DNA from: Dasypus novemcinctus
Lineage: Eukaryota > Chordata > Mammalia > Cingulata > Dasypodidae
Length of the DNA stretch: 64,000 nt
Assembly (NCBI RefSeq): GCF_030445035.2
Contig: NC_080682.1
Location: 27,758,770 to 27,822,769, forward strand
Direction of reading: 5' to 3'
Made by a program: the position numbers and the translations under genes. The notes beneath the pieces were generated by a model. That model was given only the letters and a program-made list of their open reading frames with translations. It was not told the origin of the DNA and did not search any database. Numbering within the stretch: position 1 is the stretch's first letter; the number at the start of each line of letters is the position of its first letter. Shown here one piece after another: positions 22,346 to 33,757 of this stretch.

Positions 22346-24130
22346 GGTGGGTGGGGCAAGATGGTGTCTGATTGAGTGCACCTTATAGTCTTTCCTGCAA
22401 AGAAACAGCTGGGCAGTGTTGGAAATTTTTCTGGACCAGGCTGTTTTGGGGTTTTGTAGGGCAGGAGGTGTCTGGACATCGATTTGGTGGGACAGTGACA
22501 GAGAAGATTCGTGTAAAAGGTAGAATTTAGGGTCTCTTTCACAGAGATCGGGGCTGCACGCAGGATGCTTCCCCCTGGGGCGGGCAGCATGGCGGTGGTG
22601 ATTCCTGGATTCTCTGCTGTGTTGGGGAATTCCTAAGCCCTGAGAGGGCTACTCGGGGGCTTGCAGGGCAGGAGGTGTTTGGAAGCCGATTTGGTGAAAC
22701 AGAGACAGAGGAGTTTTTTGCGAGACATGGAATTTTGGGTTTCTGACATGGAGATCAGTGCTTCTGGCTAGAGCCTCGCCCCCTAGGGCTGGCTGCTGAT
22801 CTGTGGTGGTCTTTAAATTGTTTGCAATGCAGAGGTGCCCCCAGCAGGCTGTTTGAGGGGCCTGCAGGGCGGGAGGTGTCCTGAAGTTGACTTGGTGAGA
22901 CAGCGACAGAAGAGACTCTTGTGAGAGGGGGAATTTTGGGTTTTTTTCTGACACAGAGGTCAGAGTTTGGAGATGTGACCCCCTCCCCCCATAGGGCTGG
23001 CACCCAGCTGCAGGGATCCCTGAAGGCTGTGTTGCACTGTGGTGCTCCCAGGCTCGCTGTTAACTGGATTAGTGGTTCCCAGGTCTGTGTCTCCTAAACC
23101 CTGGTGGCCCACATCCCAGAGATTCACACCTCTTGAGTCTGTAGTATCACAGACTTCCCATCCCTGAATCCACCATGCTCTGAGGGCCATCTGAGGTACT
23201 TGATTTTCCTAGCCCTCGGTGATTGCATTTTTCTTTTCTTTTCTTTTCTTTTCTTTCCTTTTTCTCTTTATTCTTTTTTTTTTATTGTCTTGGTTGCTAA
23301 TATTGCATTATATCCTGGTCTTTTCTCCCATTTTATCCCCCAAGCTCTTTTTTCATTTATTTAGGGTTTTTTTTTCTTTCTTCTTTTCTTATTCTTGCTT
23401 GTTTCCCTTCTTTTTCTTTGCCCACCCCCTCCCCTTTATTTTCTTCTCTTTTTTTCTTTTCTCTCTTTTTCTTCTTATTTTATTTTATCTTAATTATACA
23501 ATAGGTGCTGCAGGGAACACCTCACATTTGCTGGGTTTCCTCATCTTCCATTTCCTTGTTTCTGTGTGAATTGATTTTGGCCACCTACACTATCCCCTTT
23601 CTCCCACATCTTGGTATCCTCCATCACCTACTGTCTCTCCTATATTCCACCTCCCTTTCTTTGGTCCCCAAATTATCTAACTTTTAATTTCTAATACCTT
23701 TGTTTTGTTTTCCGTCTTTTATCCACTCTCTATACTATTGTCTTTCTTTTCTCTTTCCCTCTCTCATGAAAACACTGGCTTTTCAATTCATACTATATTC
23801 CTCCCATATTCAGTCGACTATCGCATTATAGGTACTCTACTTACTGCTATAACTCTACACAACTTACATGAATCTAATATCCATTCTCCCAGATCTCATA
23901 TTGTTGCTTTGATAACATTTATTACCAATACTACTTTACACATTTTCCTTTTTTACACAATTGCCTTTCCCTGGCCCTAATATTTTCCTTCAAAGTGAAC
24001 TCAGCCAACAACAAGAAATTATAATAAGAAGAGCAAAGTGACAAAGAGAAGATATAACACATATGCAAGAACAACAGCTAATTAATCCCCAAGACTAGAC
24101 AAAGAAGCTAAGGAACTGATTAAACCCATG
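22346..24130 (+). promoter_or_regulatory. L1 5' UTR with tandem monomers
   Basis: The start 'ggtgggtggggcaagatgg' is L1-like. Three related units share 'gcagggcaggaggtgt', 'gatttggtg' and 'cagcgacagaagag'-type text; the shared block begins at 22457, 22663 and 22864, a period of roughly 200 bp. It is followed by about 260 bp of nearly pure pyrimidine (23228-23490). Repeated 5' UTR monomers act as promoters in mouse L1; a promoter role here is inferred by analogy. Confidence 0.7.
23228..23490. repeat. Polypyrimidine tract, starts as (TTTTC)n
   Basis: TTTTC units at 23228-23262, then C/T-rich sequence with few purines. It is mirrored by the purine-rich block at 6520-6860 in the minus-strand L1, so it seems to be part of the L1 leader in this family. 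Confidence 0.8.
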
Positions 24131-25060
24131 AAGATAAAATGATGACCAGACAACAACAAAAAACTACAAACCAAACCACTAATCAGGAAAACATGGCTGA
24201 ATCCAATAAACAAACTAAAAACCAGAAGGGGACCTGAACTTCGGACAAGTAATTAAAGATCTCAGAACATATAGTAGAGACAAATTTAATGAAGTAAAGG
24301 AAGAGTTTACCAATATGAAGAAAACACTTGGAGAGGAAATTGCACACATATGCAAAAAGTTACAGATATGATGGGAATGAACACTGCAGTTCAAAAAATC
24401 AAAAATACATTCTCAGCAAATAGCAGCAGATTAGAAGAGGCAGAGGAGAGAATTAGCAATGTGGAAGACAGTACATTGGAGATCAAAGAGATAGTAGAAT
24501 TGATCGATAAAAAGATAGAAAAAAACTAGCTAGGACTTAGGGACCTGAATGACAAAGCAAAATGCACAAACATACGTATTATAAGCATCCCAGAAGGATA
24601 AGATAAGGGAAAGGGATCAGACGGGGTGTTGCAGGAAATAATGGCTGAACTCTTCCCAAATCTACTAGAGAGACATATGTACATATCCAGGAAGCACGAC
24701 ACACCCCAAACATCATAAACCCCAACAGGCCCACATAAAGACATACTTGTCAAATTATTCAATGCTCAACACAAAGAGAAAATTCTAAAATCGGCATGAG
24801 AACAGAATACCATCACACACAAGGAAAGCTCCATAACATTAAGTGCTGATTTCTCATCTGAAATCATGGAGGCAAGAAGGCAGTGGTATGATATAGTCAA
24901 GGTACTAAAAGAAAAAAATTTCCGACCAAGAATACTCTACCCAGCTAAACTAGCATTCAAAAATGATGGAGAGTTCAAAATATTCACAGATAAACAGAAA
25001 TTGAAAGAGTATGCTAACAAGAAACCTCCCCTTCAAGAAATTCTAAGGGAAGTTCTGTAG
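24131..25060 (+). pseudogene. L1 ORF1 remnant
   Basis: L1 ORF1 encodes a trimeric RNA-binding protein that coats L1 RNA. The coding text starts near 24131 and has a Glu/Lys/Asn-rich stretch consistent with the coiled coil (24260-24530). The C-terminal domain is readable from 24866: 'MEARRQWYDIVKVLKEKNF', then 'PRILYPAKLAF', 'FTDKQKLKEY' and 'LQEILREVL' ending at a TAG at 25058-25060. This agrees with the conserved end of mammalian ORF1p. In-frame stops and frame changes occur upstream (for example near 24369, 24526 and 24600), so only the last 64 residues are continuously open. Confidence 0.8.
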
Positions 25061-25149
25061 GAAGAAAGGAAAAACAGGACAGGCAGAGTTGGAGGAGAGT
25101 ATAAGAGCAACAAAAAAGACAAAATGAGAAGGGAAAAAACAAACAAACA

Positions 25150-28100
25150 AAATATGACAAACACAAGTCCAATCAAAATGTGGCTAACACAAATAATTCC
25201 TTGGAAGTAATAATACTGAATGTCAATGGATTAAAATCACCTATCAAATGATTCAGACTGGGACATTGGATAAGGAAATATGACCCATCTATATGCTATC
25301 TACAAGAAACACATCTTAAACCCAGAGATTCATGGAGTCTAAAAGTGAACGGTTGGAAAGCAATCTTACAAGCAAACAATAACCAAAAAAAAGGCAGGAG
25401 TAGCTATATTAATATCAGACAAAGTAGATTTTAAATGTGAAACAATAGTGAGAGATAAAGAAGGATACTACATATTATTGAAAGGAACAATCTCTCAAGA
25501 AGAATGAACAATCATAAATATTTATGCCCCTAACAAGGGTGCCTCCAAATATGTGAGGCAAACACTGGAAAAACTAAGTGAAAGAATAAATGCATCTACA
25601 ATTATAGTGGGGGATTTTAATATACCACTGTCAACTCTGGACAGAACATCTCAAAAGAGAATCACTAAAGAAACAAAATATTTGAACAGTATATTAGAGG
25701 AGCTGGATCTAATAGATATGTACAGATCATTTCACATGAATACAGCAGGATATACATTTTTTCTCAAGTGCACATGGATGATTCACCAAGATAAACCATA
25801 TGCTAGGCCACAAAGAAAGGCTTAATGAATTCAGAAAGATCGAAATCATATGAAATAATATCTCTGATCACAGTGGAGTAAAGCTGGAAATCTGCAAGGG
25901 CCAGAGGCCCAGATTTCACACCAAGATATGGAAATTAAACAGCACACTCTTAGAAAAACAGTGGGTCAAAGAGGAAATCTCAAAAGAAATAAATAACTAC
26001 CGTGAAACAAATTACAATGATAACACAACATACCAAAACTTATGGGATGCAGCAAAAACAGTACTGAGAGGGAAGTTTATAGCCATAAATTCATACATCA
26101 AAATAGAAGAAAGAGCAAAAATTGAGGAACTAACTGCACATTTGGAGGAATTAGTAAAAATCAACAAAGTAATCCCACAGGAAGAAGAAAGAAAGAAATA
26201 ACAAAGATAAGACCAGAACTAAATGAAATAGAAAATGTGAAAACACTTGAAAAGATAAACAAGACCAAGAGCTGGTTTTTTGAGATCAATAAAATTGACA
26301 AACCCTTAGTGAGACTGACAAAGAAAAAAAGAGAGAAGATGCAAATAAACAAAATAAGAAATGAAAAGGGAGATATCACCACCGACCCCACAGAAATAAA
26401 GACTATCATAAGAGGATACTTTGAAAAACTATATTCCAACAAAAATGACAATTGAGAGGAAATGGACAAATTCCCAGAAACACATAAGCAGGCTATATTG
26501 ACAAAAGAAGAAACTGGTGATCTCAACAAACCAATCACAAGTAAAGAGATAGAATCAGTCATTAAAAACCTCCCAACTAAGAAGAGCCCAGGGCCAGACA
26601 GCTTCACAGGTGAATTCTACAAAACATTTCGGAAAGGACTAACACCAATCCTGCTGAAACTTATCCAAAAAATCGAAGCAGAAGAAACATTGCCTAACTC
26701 ATTCTATGATGCAAACGTTACCCTAGTACCAAAGCCAAACAAAGACACCACAAGAAAGGAAAATTACGAAGCAATTTCTCTAATGAACCTAGACGCAAAA
26801 ATACTTAACAAAATACTTGCTAATCGTATTCAACAACACATTAAACAAATTATACACCATGACCAAGTGGGATTCATTCCAGGTATGCAAGGATGGTTCA
26901 ACATAAGAAAATCAATCAATGTAATACATCATATAAACAGATTGAAGGAAAAAAACCACTTGATTATAGGTGCAGAAAAAGCATTTGACAAAATTCAGCA
27001 CACTTTCTTGATAAAAACACTCCAAAAGATTGGAATACAAGGAAATTTTTTGAACATGATAAAGAGTATATATGAAAAACCCACAGCCAACATCATCTAC
27101 AATGGTGAAATCCTAAAATCCTTCCCTCTAAAGTTAGGAACAAGACAAGTATACCCACTCTCTCCCCTTCTATTTACCATTGTCTTAGATATAAAAGGCA
27201 TTCAAATTGGAAAGGAAGAAGTCGAAATTTCATTATTTGCAGATGATATGATCCTATACATAGAAAACCCTGAGAGGTCTATAACAAAGCTTCTAGAACT
27301 CATAAATGAGTTTAGTAAAGTTGCAGGTTATAAGATCATTGCGCAAAAACCAGTAGCACTTCTGAACACCAGTAATGAGCAAGCTCAGGAGTAAATCAAG
27401 AAACAAAAAGAATTTACAATAGTAAATAAAAAAATCAAATACCTAGGATAAATTTAACTAAAAAGGAAAGAACTTATACACAGAGAACTACACAAGACTG
27501 TTCAAGGAAATCAAAGAAAACCTAAATAAATGGAAGAATATTCCCTGATCATGGAAAGGAAGACTAAGTATTATTAAGATGTCTGTCCTACCAAAACTGA
27601 TCTACTCATTCAATGCAATCCCAATAAAAGTCAACACAGCATTCTTTAAGGAACTAGAAAAACTAACTATGAAATTTATTTGGAAAGGAAAGAGGCCCCG
27701 AATAGCCAAAGACATATTGAAAAAGAAAAACAAAACTGGAGGAATCACACTACCTGACTTCAAAACATACTACAAAGCTACAGTAGGTAAAACAGCATGG
27801 TATTGGCATAAGGAGAGACACACAGAACAATGGAATTGAATTGAAAGTTCTGATATAGAACCTCATATATATATAGCCATATAATATTCGATAAAGCCAC
27901 CAAACCCTCTCAACTAGGAGAGAATGGCCTATTCCACAAATGGTGCCTGGAGAACTGGATATCCATATGTAAAAGGATGAAGAGGATTACCATCTCACAC
28001 CTTATATAAAGATCAACTCAAGATGGATCAAAGACCTAAATATAAGAACAAAGACCATAAAGCAGTGTATGGAAACATCTACAAGACCTTGTAATAGGAA

Positions 28101-28940
28101 ATGGCTTCATGAATGTCACACCAAAAGCACAAGCAGCAAAAGAACAAATAGATAAATGGGACTTCCTCAAAATTAAAGCCTTCTGCACCTCAAAGGAGTT
28201 TGTCAAGAAAGGAAAAAGGGAGCCTACACATGGGAGAAAATATTTGGTAACCATATATCAGATAATAGACTTATAACTTGAATATATAAAGAACTATATC
28301 TTGAAAATAAAAAGATAAACAACCCATTTAAAAATGGGAAAAAGATTTAAACAGACATTTCTCCAAAAAAGAAATACAAATGGCTAAAATGCACATGAAA
28401 AAATGCTCCAAATCTTTAGCTATCAGGGAAATGCAAATCAAAACTACAATGAGATACCATCTTACTCCCATAAGATTGGCACCTATGAATAAAACAGAAG
28501 AATACAAATGCTGGAGAGGATGGGGAGAAATGGGAACACTCATCCACTCCTGGTGGGAATGCTGGAGGATCCAACCATTCTGGAAGACAGTTTGACAGTT
28601 TCTCAAAAAATTAACTGTAGATTTGCCATATGACCCAGCAATTCCACTGTGGGGTAAATACACAGCAGAACTGAAAACAAGGACACAAACCAATATATGC
28701 ACACCAATGTTCATAGCAGCATTGTTCACTATTGCCAAAAGTTGGAATCAACACAAATGCCCATCAACAGATGAATGGATAAATAAAATGTGGTATATAC
28801 ATACAATAGAATACTACTTGGCTTTAAGAACAAATACACTACAAACATATGTGATAACATGGATGACTCTTGAGAACTTTATGTTGAGTGAAGCAACCCA
28901 GGCATTGAAGGACAAATACTACATGACCTCAAGGGTATGA
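25150..28940 (+). pseudogene. L1 ORF2 remnant (endonuclease - reverse transcriptase - C-terminal)
   Basis: ORF2p nicks target DNA and reverse-transcribes L1 RNA. Endonuclease: 'ILNVNGLKSPIK' with an in-frame TGA at 25249-25251 (a likely CGA to TGA change), 'YLQETHL' near 25300, 'IVGDFNIPLSTLDR' near 25610, plus a frameshift in the A-run near 25390. RT: one open block of 310 codons (26462-27394) with '[14 protein letters not shown]', '[19 protein letters not shown]', 'PLSPLLF' and the catalytic FADD (27236-27247, residues 259-262). Relative to the L1 consensus, motif A reads GAEKAFDK without its usual SID, the GTRQG glycine is V, and about 13 residues are missing before FADD. C-terminal text continues (27579-27839, 28380-28940) and ends at 'KDKYYMTSRV'. 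It is non-functional. Confidence 0.88.
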
Positions 28941-31793
28941 AATAAGTAAACCAAGCTGCCACAGAGAGATAGAGACTGGATGATAGGCTTACAGGAAATA
29001 GGGGGGTAGAGGAAGGATGTCAGCTGACATCTACATGGGTGAAATCTATGATAAGCTGGAGGTAAGTATGTGTACAAGGAAGGGATAAAATGGAGGCATA
29101 GGATTAACTTTGGGAGGGGCATTGTGGGCTTGAGGGGGGCTAGGGATGGGTGGATGGGTAATATTGCCCAAGAAATTGGGGGAGGGTGGGGCAACATATG
29201 AACATAGGAGATTGTCAGGTGTTTGTTGAGAGAATAATGCTGAGAAAACCTTTTCAAAATATAATTAGGAAAGTTACCAGTTTAAGATAGTTAAAGGGGA
29301 TAATCTGATGTAGGACAGACTCCTAGGGAATACATGAATGCTTATTTTGCCAGAGTGGGTTATATCATTGGGTAGAGACCCATATAATGAGAGTGAAGTT
29401 ATACCCACATCCTGGGGAGGACTGATGCCATCAAATAGAGGGAACTGTATCACTCAAGAGAAATGGTGGTTCCCAGGGCATTAGAGCAGTTAAGCATGTC
29501 AAGCCCTCAATACTGTTGCAAGTATCTCTGAACATGGCCCTTCAAGAAATAAAGATTGACTGTCACTGTGGGTCCTAAGGGGAGGGGGAAATAGATTTTG
29601 AATAGACGGAACCAATGTAACTATGAGGGCAATAGAAATGTTTCACAAGAGTACGCAAGGATGGATACAGAACATGTAATATTACACCAAAAACATATAG
29701 GGGCTGACAGACTAATAATGTAAATCATAATGTAAAACATAGGATAACTAAAAATTTAGAAAATTGTATAGCCTAAAGTATAAACCACAATGTAAACACA
29801 AATGTTACCTTGTTTGAAAGCTATTGTCTCAATATCTGTACATCAGTTTCAGTAAATATGGTATGAATATGTTAAAAGATTACTGCTGTGGAAGGGAAAA
29901 GGTTTTATATTGGATATGTGGGAGTACTGTATATTGTGTATATGAATTACTGTGATCTAAAATTCTTGTGAAGATAAGCTTAATAATTAGAAAAGAGCAA
30001 AGGAAAAGATAGGATGTAGAATTTCTCCAGATTAATATGTATTGTATATCTAACCTTTAAACTCATTGCTATATTCCATTTTACTATTAAGGGAACATGG
30101 CATTATATTGGGCCTCACTTTTCAGAAAGTTTTGGAACACAGAGTGGTTCAACAATGGCAGCGGAGGAATACTGGTATGGGATGTTATTGACAGGGGACA
30201 TATGTTTGACAGGGAGTTATACAGGGCATGTGTCTGGGGTGCATGGAAATGTTTGAATATATTCATAGTGGAAACAATTAAAAACAACAGCTGGGGGCCC
30301 TAGGTTCCTGGCTGGAGGGCTCTGTTGCGGTCCCTAGGGGAGCAGCGGCAGTCCCTTGGGTGCAACGGCAAGGACCAGGAAGGAATGAGGGTCCAACAGT
30401 GAGCCCCTGATCCTAATGACTATGATTGTGAGCCTATACACCTGAAATAAGAACAAGGACTAGAGTAGCAGTGTGCCTAAGAGTTCCCTCCTGACAGCCT
30501 CCGTGTTACTCAAATGTGGCCAGTCTCGAAGCCAAACTCAGCATGTAAATGCAATGCCTTCCCCCCAGCATGGGACAGGACTCCCGGGGATGAGCCTCCC
30601 TGGTGCCGAGGGATCACTACCAAGTACCAGCTGATGATGTAACTAGAAAATGACCTTGAAAAATAGGTTCAACTCGGACCAGCAGAATATCCCTGTCTAC
30701 ATATAATAACAGGAGTTAAAAATGCTTTTTGATCTGAATCAAGGGGGAAATGGAAAGGACAAATGAGTTTATAAGGCTATGAATCTCTAAAAAAGAGTCT
30801 GGAGGTTATCAGAAGGGTTGCCCTTATGCACACCTGAGCAGAGTCTCAGAGACAGATAAAGTAGATACAACCCCAGGTATTGGTTTTTCTGAGGTCTAAA
30901 GAGACCCACAGGTTTTATGGCCATGGCAGATGGAGTTTGCTGCCATGTCAGTTGGTCCTTCTTTGGAGTTGGTGTTTCTGCATGATGGAGCTGGACTCAG
31001 GTGTGATCTCTTTTCACAAGTCTTTCCTGTTACTTTACCAGAATTGTAGTTGGTGCTGGGATTTAAGATATATCTAGGGGATCTGAATCTCTGGACTGAC
31101 CATATGATAGCCAGGCCCTGAGACTCAACAGACTTCAGCTCCTACACTCTGGTTTATTGGACTTACCCCACTCAGCTAATATGGAGTTGAAGAATGTCAA
31201 CCACCACGCCATGGTGCCTAGAGTGCCTACAACTGAAAGCAGGAGGATTGCATCCAGTATCCATGTGGAATCTAAGCCCCCTCTTGACATAGATGTGGAA
31301 TGGACACAACCAATCCAAGGTCCACAGGATGGAGGAATACAGTAAGGATTAGAGTGGACTTACTGATATTCTATTCATGAACTATTGTGGTTAGTAATTG
31401 AGAAAATGTGGCATTGGTGTGGAAAAAGTGGCCATGGTGGCTGCTGGGTGCACAGAATGGAAGGAAGAGATGAGATGTGGAGGCATTTTCAAGACTTGGA
31501 GTTGTCCTGGCTTGTGCTGCCAGGACAATTACTGGACATTGTAGATCCTCCCATGGCCTACTGGATGGAATGTGGGAGAGTATGGGCTATGATGTGGACC
31601 ATTGAGTATGAGGTGCAGTGATGCCCAGAGATGTATTCACCAAATGCAATGGATGTGTCATGATGATGGGGGAGAGTGTTGCTGTGGGGAGAGTGGTGGA
31701 GTGGGGGTGGTGGGGGGTGAATGGGGACCTCATATTTTTTTAATGTAATATTTTTAAAAAATGAATTAAAAAAATAAAATAAAATTAATAAAA
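28941..31793 (+). other. Extended L1 3' UTR
   Basis: A 2.85-kb non-coding region from the ORF2 stop to the A-rich end, inside the target duplication. The proximal part (28941-29990) matches 49628-51260, and the distal part (30000-31793) matches 1430-3027, 51430-52890, 56275-56965 and the minus copies at 13150 and 53576. The distal half is relatively GC-rich, with a conserved terminal block 'tgtattcaccaaatgcaatg' followed by a G-rich stretch (31680-31725) just before the tail. A G-rich run near the 3' end is a known feature of L1 3' UTRs. Confidence 0.75.
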
Positions 31794-31806
31794 TAAAGAT
31801 AATAGA

Positions 31807-33322
31807 TTACTGATTTTTTACCTTTTTAATAATATAGAATTTAGTATTTCTGCTATTAATCTGATAGTCACTCTATCTTACATGAAGTGGTAAGCATTAT
31901 TCATATTGACATTTATTATTTAAATAGTCTAGAGTTAATTATTTTAATCCCTATTTAACCAAGAATAACAATGTTATATTTTCCATTTTATTTCTTTGGA
32001 ATGTTTGAACTGATAGGTCATGAATTTTTGTATTATGAATATTATTTCAGAAATATATTATTGTCAGATAATGTGGTTCGTGTACTTTAAACTCTGAAAT
32101 TTTAAAGAAATGTATGTATTAATTACCATTAATTTTTATAAATGATTCACACATGCTATGAAAGAAAGCTGCAAATGTTCTGCAAATTTGGATTGGTCAT
32201 ATATTATTCTTAGCTAATAAACTTGCAGGAGGTTTTTTACTGATGGTTACTTAAATGTTGTATGTATTTTGTTCATTATGCTATTTCATTTCACTCATTT
32301 ATTCAGTAAATAATTTATTGACTAGCTACAATATCCCAGATATTATGTAAACAATACAACAAAAAATAACAGTATTTGTATTTTGGGGTCTTACATTCTA
32401 GCTGGGGCATAGAGAAAACTATAAAGAAGTAAGTAATATTCCATGTTAGAATGTGAAAAGTAATATTTAAAATAAAATCTGTAATGAAGCCTAGGGGGTG
32501 AGAGATGTGGGGGTAAGGGCAAGACAAAGGGATATAGTATGCTTAGGAGAGACCCTAGTACAAAGATATCCTTTAACCAAACACTAGAATGGGGAATATT
32601 TAGTCATATATTTTCATCAAAGGAAAGTGTTCCATAAAGGGAAACACCAGTCCAAAAAGCCTGTGCAGCTAGTGGGCCATGCAGTTTGAAGAATTTGGAG
32701 GAGGCTCATCTAACAAGAGTGACATTCTATTGCTGGGAGTGGAGGTCCATAAACAACCAAGTACAAGTGTAAGGATGGTGATAACTACTATGGAGGAAAA
32801 ACTATGTGGAGAGAGACCATGAAAAGAGTAGGCATTGTTTTCTTAAAAAATAATAGAAAATTCAAAGAAAAATCACATTACAGCAATTTAATGGCAAATA
32901 TCTAATAAGCTTCAAAGTGGAACTTTGATTATATTACTTGACCAATCCTATGACATATGGGTTTCCACTGAGTTTCATTATTTATCAGAAGCCAAACTGC
33001 ATTTATATAATCATTTTATTTTATCATGTACTTTGATGTTCCAGAAACATTAATTTGTTGCTATGGGGGGAAAAAATCAGTTTATTGTTCTTCTGTCCCA
33101 GCAAGGAGATTGTTTTTTAACTTGGACATCCCCTGTGCACTCAAGCAGAACTTGATAAGCTTGTAGAAGAATTCAGAAGTATAATTTCATAGTGTAATTT
33201 ACTTGAGTGAAGAATGTATTTCCCATGTAAAAGTTTTATCATCACTTCCACAATATTTTAGAAACTGTAGGTCTGTGTGTCAAACTGAGAATATTCCATA
33301 CATTCTTGTAAAGGAAAGACTA
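31807..33322. other. AT-rich DNA without recognisable feature
   Basis: No coding signal and no clear repeat. Short open frames here are compatible with chance. Confidence 0.5.
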
Positions 33323-33757
33323 GGGGAAGTGGATTTGGATCAACTGATAGAGAATCTGCCTATCACATGGGCGGTCCAGAGTTCAAACCTGGGGCTTCCT
33401 GACCCGTGTGGTAAACTGGACCATGCACATGCACACAAGGAGTACCATGCCATGCAGCGAGTGTCCCCCATATAGGGGAGTTCCACGTGCAAGAAGTGCA
33501 CCCCCATGAGGAGAGCCTCCCTATGTGAAGAAAGTTCAGCCTACCCAGGAGTGGCACTGTGTATACAGAGAGCTGATGCAGCAAGATCATGTAACAAAAA
33601 AGAGAGGCCGTTTCCCAGTGTCACCAACAAGAATAAAACTGGACACAGAAGATCACACAGTGAATGGACACAGAGCAGACAACTGGGGGTGCAGGTGGAA
33701 GGAGAGAGAAAGAAATAAAAAACAAATCTTTAAAGAAAAAATAAAGAATCAGTCCCC
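33323..33757 (+). mobile_element. DAS-type SINE, diverged copy
   Basis: The plus strand has the tRNA-like head ('ggggaagtggatttggatca... acatgggcggtccagagttc'), the family body and an A-rich tail. It is about 435 bp and clearly more diverged than the copy at 46777. Confidence 0.85.

Larger units (their letters stand above)
22333..31806 (+). mobile_element. Complete full-length L1 retrotransposon (about 9.4 kb) with target duplication
   Basis: Flanked by identical 13-bp copies 'taaagataataga' at 22333-22345 and 31794-31806, which define one insertion of 22346-31793. Internal order: GC-rich 5' UTR with tandem monomers, pyrimidine-rich tract, ORF1, ORF2, very long 3' UTR, A-rich tail. The length exceeds the usual 6-7 kb because the 5' UTR plus leader is about 1.8 kb and the 3' UTR about 2.85 kb. 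The same 3' UTR recurs in at least five truncated copies in this window, so it is a family property rather than a chance join. Both ORFs have stops and frameshifts, so the copy is dead. Confidence 0.88.

Noticed and set aside
22300-23190. Proline-rich minus-strand frames at 22300-23190 as a possible exon
   Set aside because: They repeat with the L1 5' UTR monomers and are antisense to it. GC-rich repeated DNA explains them.
23219-23569. 116-codon Phe/Leu/Ser-rich frame suggesting a membrane protein
   Set aside because: It is a translation of the polypyrimidine tract in the L1 leader; low complexity, no start context or family signal.
26161-26607. Hydrophobic 148-codon frame on the minus strand
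   Set aside because: It is the exact antisense of L1 ORF2, whose A-rich sense strand gives Leu/Phe/Ile/Ser-rich text on the other strand.
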